DNA of 7,241 bases from an uncultured Bacteroidales bacterium (GTDB lineage Bacteria; Bacteroidota; Bacteroidia; Bacteroidales; UBA932). The notes beneath the pieces are model-generated. The model was not told the origin of the DNA and searched no databases. It saw only the letters and a list, made by a program, of their open reading frames with translations. Where the stretch lies: contig CAKUYG010000111.1 of the NCBI GenBank assembly GCA_934702165.1, positions 1-7,241 of the forward strand. Reading direction: 5' to 3'. The position numbers were made by a program, and so were the translations under genes. The first letter of the stretch is position 1; each line of letters starts with the position of its first letter. Below, in pieces: positions 1 through 6,598 of this stretch.

Positions 1-697
1 TTCCTCCAGGGCGGAGCGAAGAAGCTGCGCCTGACAAGAACTTCTCCAGAGAGCGCATCTCGTCATTGACCTCGATCCTGAAGGCCTGGTATACCTTGGC
101 GAGCCATTTGTGTTCGGCGAATGGGGGCAGGGCCGGCGAGAGGGCGGTGCGGAGGTCGTCTGTGGTCAGGACCGGAGCCTTGTCCCTGGCACTGACGATG
201 AGTCTGGAGAGCCTGCCGGCATTGTCCAGTTCACCATAGAGCCTGAGTATGCGCTCAATGTCCTCTTGCGTATAAGAATTGACGATGTCCGCAGCCGTCT
301 TGCCGCCCTGCGCATTCATCCGCATGTCCAACGGAGCGCTGTAGCGGAAAGAGAAGCCCCTGTCCGCCGTATCGAACTGGTGGGAGCTCACCCCGAGATC
401 GGCGAGAATCCCGTCCAGGCAGCTGAACCCCTCCTGCGCACCGTAGAACAGCACGTAATTATGTATGAATCTGAAATTGTTGTGTACCAGAGTGAAACGG
501 CTGTCTTTCGGAGCTTCTTCCAGCGCATCGGCATCACGGTCGAAGGAGATCAGCCGGCCTTCCGGGGAGAGTCTTGAGAGGATCTCGCGGCTGTGCCCGC
601 CGCCTCCGAAGGTGGCGTCGGCATAGCGCCCGTCCGCCTTCTGCACGAGGGCGTCCACGCTTTCATGTAATAGTACGGGATTGTGATATTCTGACAT
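1..697 (-). CDS. rsmH: 16S rRNA (cytosine(1402)-N(4))-methyltransferase RsmH, 3'-truncated by the window edge
   Basis: Reading the minus strand from the ATG at 697 gives 232 uninterrupted codons, leaving the gene open at position 1. RsmH uses S-adenosylmethionine to methylate N4 of C1402 in 16S rRNA in the cytoplasm, tuning the ribosomal P site. Family signatures seen in order are: N-terminal HNPVLLHE (residues 5-12); the SAM-binding loop DATFGGGGHS (27-36); FDRD (52-55), where an acidic residue holds the ribose; ILADLGVSSHQFD (97-109); GFSFR then PLDMRMN (114-128); and KVYQAFRIEVNDEM (201-214). The usual protein is about 300 residues, so roughly 70 C-terminal residues, beginning with the GGRL / FHSLEDR segment, lie outside the window. 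The start is supported by a GGGAGAGGG stretch just upstream. It follows mraZ after 12 nt, the conserved head of the dcw cluster, so ftsL, ftsI and mur genes are expected beyond the left edge (inference). Confidence 0.97.
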   Translation of the reverse strand, partial: MSEYHNPVLLHESVDALVQKADGRYADATFGGGGHSREILSRLSPEGRLISFDRDADALEEAPKDSRFTLVHNNFRFIHNYVLFYGAQEGFSCLDGILADLGVSSHQFDTADRGFSFRYSAPLDMRMNAQGGKTAADIVNSYTQEDIERILRLYGELDNAGRLSRLIVSARDKAPVLTTDDLRTALSPALPPFAEHKWLAKVYQAFRIEVNDEMRSLEKFLSGAASSLRPGG

Positions 698-701
698 TGC
701 G

Positions 702-710
702 CCCTCTCCC
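702..710 (-). promoter_or_regulatory. Ribosome binding site of rsmH, overlapping the mraZ stop codon
   Basis: On the minus strand GGGAGAGGG lies 4 nt before the rsmH ATG. Its first G is the last base of the mraZ TAG stop (712-710). The purine-rich stretch supports the start at 697 and suggests that rsmH translation is coupled to termination of mraZ. Confidence 0.6.
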
Positions 711-1162
711 TATTTCTTGGAGAGGCTTTCCGCGATGGCAATGAATTCTTCGTCTGAGATGGCTGACGCCTCATATTTCTCTTTGGCCCAGATCTCGATC
801 TTGAAATCATTGCCGGAGAAAACCACTTCCTTGTTCACACCTATCGAACTGAGGAGCTTGCGGCTGATCGAGATGCGGCCGAATTTCGCTTCAGGTTCCA
901 CCACATCGCGGTCACGCATATATTCTCTCCAGAATGTTGCGTGCTGTCTGTTGAAAGTCAGATCAAGAGACGCCTTCAGTTCGCCGGACTGCCGCTCCCA
1001 CTCCTCCATCGTGTACATCTCAAGGCAGGGTTCGAAAAGGTTCTTCTTGATGACAAATCTCTGGTCGCTCCCGGGAGCCAATGCGGCCTTGAGCGGCGCA
1101 GGGAAGACCAGTCTTCCCTTGTCGTCGATCTTGGCTGTATATTCTCCTATGAAAGTGACCAT
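710..1162 (-). CDS. mraZ: Transcriptional regulator MraZ
   Basis: This 150-residue protein is close to the usual MraZ length of about 145-155. MraZ is a ring-forming DNA-binding protein with two swapped-hairpin AbrB-like domains. It sits first in the dcw cluster and, in Escherichia coli, represses its own promoter by binding TGGG repeats. Domain 1 opens with IGEYTAKIDDKGRLVFPAPL (residues 5-24) and carries the DxxxR motif, D13 to R17. Domain 2 holds KFGRISISRKLLSSIGV (93-109), followed by VVFSGNDFKIEIW (113-125). The second DxxxR motif is imperfect: the residue four before R96 is Ala92, with Glu at 91. The ATG at 1162 is chosen because the conserved N-terminus begins only five residues in. 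Only a weak AAGATTAATAAG stretch precedes it, with no clear Shine-Dalgarno. It is co-directional with rsmH, 12 nt away, and divergent from alr. Confidence 0.97.
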   Translation of the reverse strand: MVTFIGEYTAKIDDKGRLVFPAPLKAALAPGSDQRFVIKKNLFEPCLEMYTMEEWERQSGELKASLDLTFNRQHATFWREYMRDRDVVEPEAKFGRISISRKLLSSIGVNKEVVFSGNDFKIEIWAKEKYEASAISDEEFIAIAESLSKK

Positions 1163-1185
1163 CTTATTAATCTTATACGCGGGGT

Positions 1186-1193
1186 CAAAGGTA
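1186..1193 (-). promoter_or_regulatory. Putative Bacteroidota -7 promoter element for mraZ-rsmH
   Basis: On the minus strand TACCTTTG matches the Bacteroidota -7 consensus TAnnTTTG exactly. It lies 23 nt before the mraZ ATG, leaving a short leader of roughly 15-19 nt after the expected transcription start. No good TTTG -33 element is seen at the usual 19-21 nt spacing. That position is instead occupied by the last of four 10-bp-phased TGTAA-type repeats (1213-1217), so regulated or repressor-covered initiation is plausible. Confidence 0.55.
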
Positions 1194-1212
1194 GTGAAAA
1201 AATGCGAAACTT

Positions 1213-1247
1213 TTACATTTTATTACATATCGTTCCACTTTTTTACA
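1213..1247 (-). promoter_or_regulatory. Four 10-bp-phased TGKAA repeats, putative MraZ operator boxes
   Basis: Read towards mraZ, four pentamers occur with exactly 5 nt between them: TGTAA (1247-1243), TGGAA (1237-1233), TGTAA (1227-1223) and TGTAA (1217-1213). A lone TGGGA lies further upstream at 1269-1265, off phase by 2 nt. MraZ binds arrays of TGGG/GTGG-type pentamers on a 10-bp period in front of its own gene in several bacteria. The geometry, orientation and place (19 nt upstream of the -7 box) fit autoregulation. The base sequence differs from TGGGA, so the assignment is inferred from spacing and context. The spacers are mostly A/T, so part of the similarity could be AT-richness. Confidence 0.5.
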
Positions 1248-1278
1248 CCGCGGGGATTCGGAAGTCCCACGGATTGGC

Positions 1279-1286
1279 TATATTTG
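1279..1286 (+). promoter_or_regulatory. Putative Bacteroidota -7 promoter element for the alr operon
   Basis: TATATTTG is an exact TAnnTTTG match on the plus strand, ending 8 nt before the alr ATG. Transcription would be expected to start about 4-8 nt downstream, so the alr mRNA would have a leader of only a few bases. The best -33 candidate is a weak TTCG at 1257-1260 with an 18-nt spacer, slightly short of the usual 19-21. The four downstream genes have no other evident promoter between them. Confidence 0.5.
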
Positions 1287-1302
1287 TACATTGTATGTAC
1301 AA
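1284..1302. repeat. Perfect 8-bp inverted repeat over the alr transcription and translation start
   Basis: TTGTACAT (1284-1291), TGT (1292-1294), ATGTACAA (1295-1302): the arms are exact reverse complements around a 3-nt centre. The left arm takes in the last three bases of the TATATTTG element. The right arm begins with the alr start codon. It could be an operator for a dimeric repressor. If transcribed in full it could also be a small hairpin hiding the start codon, but the predicted transcription start lies inside it. Its function is inferred only from symmetry and position. Confidence 0.55.
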
Positions 1303-2404
1303 TGCTAACGATTTTTCGAGGCTGGAGCTGAGCTTGCCTGCCTGCAGGGGCAATTATCGCTATTTCCGCTCCCTTATCAAGCCTTCCACCCGCTTGCTCG
1401 TGCTCGTCAAGGCAAATGCCTACGGACACGGGGCGGTGGAGTTCGCCTCGATGCTCCAGTCCGAAGGTGCGGACTATCTGGCCGTGGCTCTCCCGGTGGA
1501 GGGTGTGGAGCTCAGGGCCAACGGCATCTCGCTGCCGATACTTGTCCTCACCGCCGGGACGGACTTTTTCCCGGAGATCATAGACAACAGGCTCGAACCC
1601 GGCATCCCCAACCTCTACACTCTCCAGGCCTTATGTGATACATTGAAGGAGAAGGGAATGAAAGATTTTCCCGTCCATATCAAGCTGGACACCGGGATGC
1701 ACCGTCTGGGTTTCATGACTTCCGAGATTCCCGCACTGTTGGAATTCCTCAAATCGCACGATGAGGTACGTGTCAAGTCGGTTTATTCCCACCTTGCCGC
1801 TTCTGAGGACCCTTCCGAAGATGAGTTCACCCTCGGCCAGATAGACATGTTCGTCCGCAACGCAGGACACATCACAGAACAGCTCGGCTACAAGCCCATG
1901 TGGCACATCCTCAATTCTGCCGGAATAGAGCGCTTTCCACAGTACCAGTTCGACATGGTCCGGCTCGGCATCGGAATCTACGGCATCAGCGCCCTGCCGG
2001 GAGTGAAGCTTGCACCGGTGGCATCGCTTAAGGTCAAGATATTACAGATCAAGACTCTGCATCCAGAGGACGGGACCATAGGCTATGGCAGGCGCGGGCA
2101 TGTCGCCCCGGCGGGTACCGTGATCGCCACCATACCGGTGGGGTACGCCGACGGCATAGACAGGCACCTTGGCTGCGGTGCGGCATCGTTCAACGTCAAC
2201 GGCCACCGTGCGCCCACGATAGGCAACATCTGTATGGACATGTGCATGATAGACATAACTGGAATCGATGCCAAGGTCGGGGACACCGTCACGATATTCG
2301 GAGAGGATCCTACAGTCTCGGAACTTGCGGAGATCCTCGGGACCATCCCGTACGAGATATTGACTTCGATACCGAGACGCATTGAAAGGATAATAACAAG
2401 ATAA
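1295..2404 (+). CDS. alr: Alanine racemase (PLP-dependent), stand-alone form
   Basis: This 369-residue cytoplasmic enzyme interconverts L- and D-alanine, the D-form feeding D-Ala-D-Ala in peptidoglycan. The N-terminal TIM barrel carries VKANAYGHG (residues 38-46), with K39 as the PLP Schiff-base lysine. HIKLDTGMHRLG (127-138) contains K130 and R137, equivalent to the carbamylated lysine and neighbouring active-site arginine of the Geobacillus enzyme. DMVRLGIGIYG follows. The C-terminal beta domain has ATIPVGYADG with the second catalytic base Y284, then GNICMDMCMIDITG and VGDTVTIFG. The frame is open much further upstream, but only across mraZ antisense. ATG 1295 is chosen because the family homology begins at about residue 9 (RLELSL) and a promoter element lies just before it. 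There is no Shine-Dalgarno. Many Bacteroidales carry Alr as the C-terminal half of a MurF-Alr fusion, whereas here no MurF part is attached. It is the first gene of a four-gene cluster and diverges from mraZ. Confidence 0.96.
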   Translation: MYNANDFSRLELSLPACRGNYRYFRSLIKPSTRLLVLVKANAYGHGAVEFASMLQSEGADYLAVALPVEGVELRANGISLPILVLTAGTDFFPEIIDNRLEPGIPNLYTLQALCDTLKEKGMKDFPVHIKLDTGMHRLGFMTSEIPALLEFLKSHDEVRVKSVYSHLAASEDPSEDEFTLGQIDMFVRNAGHITEQLGYKPMWHILNSAGIERFPQYQFDMVRLGIGIYGISALPGVKLAPVASLKVKILQIKTLHPEDGTIGYGRRGHVAPAGTVIATIPVGYADGIDRHLGCGAASFNVNGHRAPTIGNICMDMCMIDITGIDAKVGDTVTIFGEDPTVSELAEILGTIPYEILTSIPRRIERIITR

Positions 2405-2409
2405 ACAAC

Positions 2410-3777
2410 ATGAAGAGAACAGTCATCATCGCCCTAGCGCTTGTCAGCGTGTGCGCCGGGGCCCAGCAGAAAGGCGGCATCACTCCAGAGATGCTTGGCC
2501 GGATCGAGAAGTCTTATGAGGGAACCCCTTACGACAGGGCGGTACGCAATGCCTTGAACACAACATCCGTCACCGTGCTTGCCGCCAATGCGGACAACTC
2601 CGCGATGATCGACACCGGCTTCTCCGACAGGGTCAAGACAGTCGGCATCACGGACCAGAAGTCATCAGGGCGCTGCTGGCTTTTCACGGGGCTCAACGTC
2701 CTCAGGGCCGCCGCCATCGAGAAGTACAACCTCGGTGATTTCCAGTTCTCGCAGACTTACTGCTTTTTCTGGGACCAGCTCGAGAAGTCCAATCTCTTCC
2801 TCCAGGCTGTCCTCGACACCAGGGATAAGCCATTCGAGGACAGGGAAGTGGACTGGCTCTTCTCCAACCCGCTCAGTGACGGCGGCACTTTCACCGGAGT
2901 TGCAGACCTGGTGACGAAATACGGGCTTGTGCCTTCCAATGTGATGCCGGAGAGCTACATAGCCAACAATACCTCCGCATTCTGCACCCAGCTCAAGACG
3001 CTTCTCCGCAAATATGGGCTGGAGCTTCGCGAGACTCCTTCCGGAGTGAAAAAAAAGAACATCCCTTCGTACCTCGAAGAACGCAAGACCGAGATGCTCG
3101 GGGACGTATACCGCCTGCTCGCGCTTGCTTATGGCGTACCTCCCGCATCGTTCGAGTGGAAAGGGAAGACATACACTCCGGTACAGTTCTACCAGGAGCT
3201 GTTGGGATATGATCTGGAGAACGGCTATGTGATGCTGATGAACGATCCTTGCCGTGAATACGGCAAGGTCTACGAGATCCAGTATGACCGCCACACGTAT
3301 GACGGGCACAACTGGCTCTATGTCAATCTTCCTATGGAGCGTATCAAGGAGATGGCAATCGCGTCGATAAGGGCCGGCAAGGCCATGTATTTCTCCTGCG
3401 ATGTGGCCAAATACCTCAACCGTACGAGCGGGGTGGCTGATCTGAAGAATTTCGATTATGAGTCTCTCCTCGGGGTGGACCTGTCCATGGACAAAAAGCA
3501 GAGGGTGATGACCCACGCGAGCGGATCGTCCCATGCGATGACCCTCATCGCGGTTGATGTCAAGGACGGCAAGCCGCAGAAATGGATGGTCGAGAACAGC
3601 TGGGGAGCGTCATCCGGATACAAGGGCAACATCATAATGACTGACGAGTGGTTTGACGAGTACATGTTCCGTCTTGTGGTTGAGAAGCGCTTCGTGCCGG
3701 AAGATGTGCTCAAGATGCTGGAGCAGAAACCGGTGCAGCTTCCGGCCTGGGATCCGATGTTCCTTATGGAGGAATAG
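2410..3777 (+). CDS. Secreted C1B-family cysteine peptidase (bleomycin hydrolase / PepC-like aminopeptidase)
   Basis: This is a 455-residue papain-fold peptidase. The catalytic set is visible: oxyanion Gln83 and nucleophile Cys89 in TDQKSSGRCWLFTGLNVLR (residues 81-99), His375 in SGSSHAMTLIAVD, and Asn396 in WMVENSWG. The length and wide Cys-His spacing fit the bleomycin hydrolase/PepC subfamily, self-compartmentalising hexameric aminopeptidases, rather than papain itself. Unlike the classical cytosolic members it begins with a signal peptide: MKR, a hydrophobic core, then AGA before Gln19-Gln20. That predicts signal peptidase I cleavage after Ala18 and a mature Gln N-terminus, common in Bacteroidota, so periplasmic or exported location is expected. 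Cys15 is not in a good lipobox. It starts 5 nt after the alr stop with no Shine-Dalgarno, only A-rich sequence. A biological substrate cannot be read from the sequence; breakdown of peptides for nutrition is a reasonable guess. Confidence 0.93.
   Translation: MKRTVIIALALVSVCAGAQQKGGITPEMLGRIEKSYEGTPYDRAVRNALNTTSVTVLAANADNSAMIDTGFSDRVKTVGITDQKSSGRCWLFTGLNVLRAAAIEKYNLGDFQFSQTYCFFWDQLEKSNLFLQAVLDTRDKPFEDREVDWLFSNPLSDGGTFTGVADLVTKYGLVPSNVMPESYIANNTSAFCTQLKTLLRKYGLELRETPSGVKKKNIPSYLEERKTEMLGDVYRLLALAYGVPPASFEWKGKTYTPVQFYQELLGYDLENGYVMLMNDPCREYGKVYEIQYDRHTYDGHNWLYVNLPMERIKEMAIASIRAGKAMYFSCDVAKYLNRTSGVADLKNFDYESLLGVDLSMDKKQRVMTHASGSSHAMTLIAVDVKDGKPQKWMVENSWGASSGYKGNIIMTDEWFDEYMFRLVVEKRFVPEDVLKMLEQKPVQLPAWDPMFLMEE
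3768..3774 (+). promoter_or_regulatory. Strong Shine-Dalgarno of the AddB-like gene inside the peptidase 3' end
   Basis: GGAGGAA lies in the last codons of the upstream peptidase gene, 4 nt before ATG 3779. It is the best ribosome binding site in the window. It decides the start at 3779 rather than earlier in-frame ATGs inside the peptidase gene (the frame is open from before 3653), and suggests translational coupling. Confidence 0.7.
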
Positions 3778-3778
3778 G

Positions 3779-6598
3779 ATGGACCCTTTCCTGTTGCAGG
3801 TCGCACGCCATTATTTCACTTCGGGCGGGGTGGAGCGGCTGTGCTTCATCTTTCCCAACCGCCGCTCCGAAGTGTTTTTCCGCAAATATCTGGGCGGACT
3901 TGTCCGCGACAGCGGCTCTCCACTGATGTCGCCCCGTGTATGTACGATGAAGGATTTCTTCTACGGGGCGGCGGGTGTGCAGGAGGCGGACCAGATTACT
4001 CTCCTGCTTGAACTGTATGACTGTTACTGCGCCCTGAATCCGCAGCACGAGAGCCTTGACGACTTCATCTTCTGGGGCGGTGTGCTGCTGTCGGATTTCA
4101 ATGACGTGGACAAGTATCTGGTCAGGGCCGAGTCCCTTTTCGCCAACATATCCGACCTGCGCAAGATGCAGGACAGCTATGAGTATCTGGAACCTCAGCA
4201 GGAGGAGGCCATACGGCGCTTCATCTCTCATTTCCGCACAGGCGGACGCTACAAGGACGAGTTCCGCAAGATCTGGGACATTCTTCTTCCGCTGTACCGC
4301 TCCTTCAACCGGCGGCTTGCCGCTGAAGGGCTTGCCTATGAAGGGCAGGTCTACCGCTCGCTTGCGGAGCGTCTTCCGGACGAGAGCGTGGTGGATGTGC
4401 TGGGAACGCGGCTGGGGGATGTGGACAAGTATGTGTTCGTCGGGCTGAATGCCCTCAACGAATGCGAGAAACGCCTGATGCGCAAGATGCGTGACGCTTC
4501 TCTTGCCGAGTTCTGTTGGGACTACAGCTCCTCCATGATAAGGGACCCGCACAACAAGTCATCTTTTTTCATGGCGGACAATGTCCTGGAGTTTCCCCAG
4601 GCTTTTATTCCGGATGAAGACAAGCCTTTGGGGCTGCCGCAGATCAATGTGCTCAGCATACCTTCTTCGGTGGGACAGGCGGCGCAGTTGCCTCAGATTC
4701 TTGACAGGCTTGATGCCCGCGGTATCGAGACGGCGGTGGTGCTGCCGGACGAGTCGCTGCTCCTTCCTGTGCTGAACTCCATCCCTGAGAATATCACCGA
4801 CATCAACGTGACCATGGGCTATCCGATGAAAGGAAGCGGGCTGTGGTCTCTGATGAGTGAAATTTCCGCCCTGCAGATGCATATCAGGCAGAAGGAGGGG
4901 GAGTGGTATTTCTACCACAAACAGGTATGGGCCATATTCTCCAACAGCGTCTTCAAGTCGGTAATCTCTGAAGAGGGCATGAAGACGGTGGAGGACATCC
5001 GCAAGGAGGCGCATTATTATATTCCGATGTCCGGGTTCAGCGGAGATCCTGTGCTGAGGCTGATATTCCGTCCGGTGGTCACGTCTCCCGGGGAGGCGGA
5101 TCCGGACCAGACAGGACGCATAGCCGTTTATCAGCAGGAGGTGCTTTCAGGTATCGCCCCGCTACTCAAAGATGTCCCGGACATGGCGCTGGAACTCGAT
5201 TTCGCCGCCGAATATTACCGCGCGGTGGGAAAACTCTCCCGCCGTCCTCTTGCGGTGCTGCCGCAGACATGGTTCCGCCTGCTGGACCGTATGGTCGGGG
5301 GAGCGGCGGTGCCGTTCAGGGGCGAGCCTCTCAAAGGACTTCAGATAATGGGGCCGCTGGAGACAAGGGCCCTGGATTTCGACAACCTCATCATACTCAG
5401 CTGCAACGAGGGAGTTTTCCCGAGACGTTCCGTAAGTTCGTCCTTCATCCCGGCGGAGCTCCGGCGCGGCTTCGGTCTGCCGTCGTACGAGTACCAGGAT
5501 GCTGTGTGGGCATACTATTTCTACCGTATGATACAGAGGGCATCCCGGGTGTGGATGCTCCTTGACTCCCGCACGGAAGGAATCAGAAGCGGGGAGGAAA
5601 GCCGCTATATCAAGCAGTTGGAGATGCATTTCGGACTCCAGGTCAAGCGCTTTGTGGCAAACGCCGCCATCGGGAAGAACATTGAGCCGGACAGCATCCC
5701 GAAGACGGAGGATGACATACGCACACTGCGCGAGCAGTGCAACCTGTCCGCATCGGCGCTGCAGAACTACCTGAGCTGCCCTGCAAAGTTCTATTACCAT
5801 TCCGTCAAAGGGCTCAAGGCCAAGGAGGAAGTCGCCGAGACCCTCGACAGCGGGATGGTGGGAAGCGTTTTCCATGAGGCCATGCAGGTCCTCTATTCCG
5901 TGCCTTCGGGCACGCTGGACCGTCAGCACCTCAAGGAACTCCTGAAGGCTGACACCATACTTGATACTGTGCACTCGCTCATAATGAAGCAGCTCAACTC
6001 GTTTGAGGTCGCGGGACGGAATCTCATCTTCGAGGACATGATATGCCGTTATGTGAGGAAGACCGTGGAGAGCGATCTGCAGCTGCTGGACGGAAGCGGG
6101 GCCGATAATATCAGGATTCTCGGGTTGGAACTCAAGAAGACGGCCAGGATAGGGGGTTTCCGCTTCATCGGCTACATAGACAGGCTTGACAGCATCAGTC
6201 CGGGCGAGGTCAGGATAGTAGACTACAAGACCGGCAAGGTGACGGACAACGATTTCATCATCACGGAAGACAATGCCGCCGAGGTCGTTGACCTGCTGTT
6301 CGGCCCGGACAATGTCAAGCGGCCCAAAATCGCTCTCCAGCTTTATCTTTATGACCGCTTCATTTCTTCCGACCCGGCTTTCAGAGGGTGCAGCCTTGTC
6401 AACTCCATATACCAGACATCCCGTCTTTTCGTAAAGAGCGTGGAGAATGTCCGTCTCAACGATACGTTCAACGCCCTGATGGAAGAGCGGCTCGGTGCAC
6501 TCTTGGAGGAGATAGCGGACTGTTCTGTGCCATTCCGTCGGACTTCCGATGCGGAAACGTGCGGCTATTGTGATTTCAAAAGCATTTGCGGACGATGA
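3779..6598 (+). CDS. AddB-like PD-(D/E)XK nuclease with Fe-S cluster (recombination helicase-nuclease subunit)
   Basis: This 939-residue protein is shaped like AddB. An N-terminal inactive helicase-like region has FIFPNRRSEVFFRKYL (about 24-39) where a Walker A would otherwise sit, with no GKT loop. A middle region carries the AddB-type ETRALDFDNLIILSCNEGVFPRR signature followed by an AELRRGFGLP segment. The C-terminal RecB-family nuclease has His699 in GSVFHEAM, Asp801 in GYIDRLD, and Asp815 and Lys817 in VDYKTGK. Four cysteines frame the nuclease as in Fe-S AddB: C667 in LSCPAKFYY, then C928, C931 and C937 in the C-x2-C-x5-C pattern at the very end. All nuclease residues are intact. It is shorter than Bacillus AddB (about 1,160), as expected for the Bacteroidota form from memory. 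It begins 1 nt after the peptidase stop and overlaps the following helicase gene by 4 nt, so the two are very likely partners in resecting double-strand breaks for RecA loading (family-based inference). Confidence 0.9.
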   Translation: MDPFLLQVARHYFTSGGVERLCFIFPNRRSEVFFRKYLGGLVRDSGSPLMSPRVCTMKDFFYGAAGVQEADQITLLLELYDCYCALNPQHESLDDFIFWGGVLLSDFNDVDKYLVRAESLFANISDLRKMQDSYEYLEPQQEEAIRRFISHFRTGGRYKDEFRKIWDILLPLYRSFNRRLAAEGLAYEGQVYRSLAERLPDESVVDVLGTRLGDVDKYVFVGLNALNECEKRLMRKMRDASLAEFCWDYSSSMIRDPHNKSSFFMADNVLEFPQAFIPDEDKPLGLPQINVLSIPSSVGQAAQLPQILDRLDARGIETAVVLPDESLLLPVLNSIPENITDINVTMGYPMKGSGLWSLMSEISALQMHIRQKEGEWYFYHKQVWAIFSNSVFKSVISEEGMKTVEDIRKEAHYYIPMSGFSGDPVLRLIFRPVVTSPGEADPDQTGRIAVYQQEVLSGIAPLLKDVPDMALELDFAAEYYRAVGKLSRRPLAVLPQTWFRLLDRMVGGAAVPFRGEPLKGLQIMGPLETRALDFDNLIILSCNEGVFPRRSVSSSFIPAELRRGFGLPSYEYQDAVWAYYFYRMIQRASRVWMLLDSRTEGIRSGEESRYIKQLEMHFGLQVKRFVANAAIGKNIEPDSIPKTEDDIRTLREQCNLSASALQNYLSCPAKFYYHSVKGLKAKEEVAETLDSGMVGSVFHEAMQVLYSVPSGTLDRQHLKELLKADTILDTVHSLIMKQLNSFEVAGRNLIFEDMICRYVRKTVESDLQLLDGSGADNIRILGLELKKTARIGGFRFIGYIDRLDSISPGEVRIVDYKTGKVTDNDFIITEDNAAEVVDLLFGPDNVKRPKIALQLYLYDRFISSDPAFRGCSLVNSIYQTSRLFVKSVENVRLNDTFNALMEERLGALLEEIADCSVPFRRTSDAETCGYCDFKSICGR

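Noticed and set aside
110..577. Plus-strand open frame of 155 codons at the left end.
   Set aside because: It lies antisense to rsmH, which has all its family motifs in the minus-strand frame.
941..1294. Upstream in-frame extension of alr to an ATG at 941, giving a 487-residue protein.
   Set aside because: The extra 118 residues are antisense to mraZ and unlike any racemase. The promoter element and normal Alr length support ATG 1295.
3051..3057. A AAA AAG slippery heptamer in the correct frame inside the peptidase gene (codons for K214-K216), with GGAG just upstream and a CCGAG-ATG-CTCGG hairpin at 3089-3101.
   Set aside because: The GGAG is too close and the hairpin too weak and too far (about 32 nt) to stimulate frameshifting. 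The -1 frame ends after about 50 codons and would remove the catalytic His and Asn. A plain Lys-Lys-Lys run is the simpler reading.
2665..3534. Long minus-strand open frame of 289 codons opposite the peptidase gene.
   Set aside because: It is antisense to a well-supported gene in GC-rich DNA and shows no recognisable family motif or upstream signals. It is a codon-bias shadow.
3764..4552. Minus-strand open frame of 262 codons opposite the AddB-like gene; similar ones at 4559-5014 and 5162-5974.
   Set aside because: The composition is rich in H, R, V and L, typical of antisense reading, with no motifs, and the plus strand has continuous family homology.
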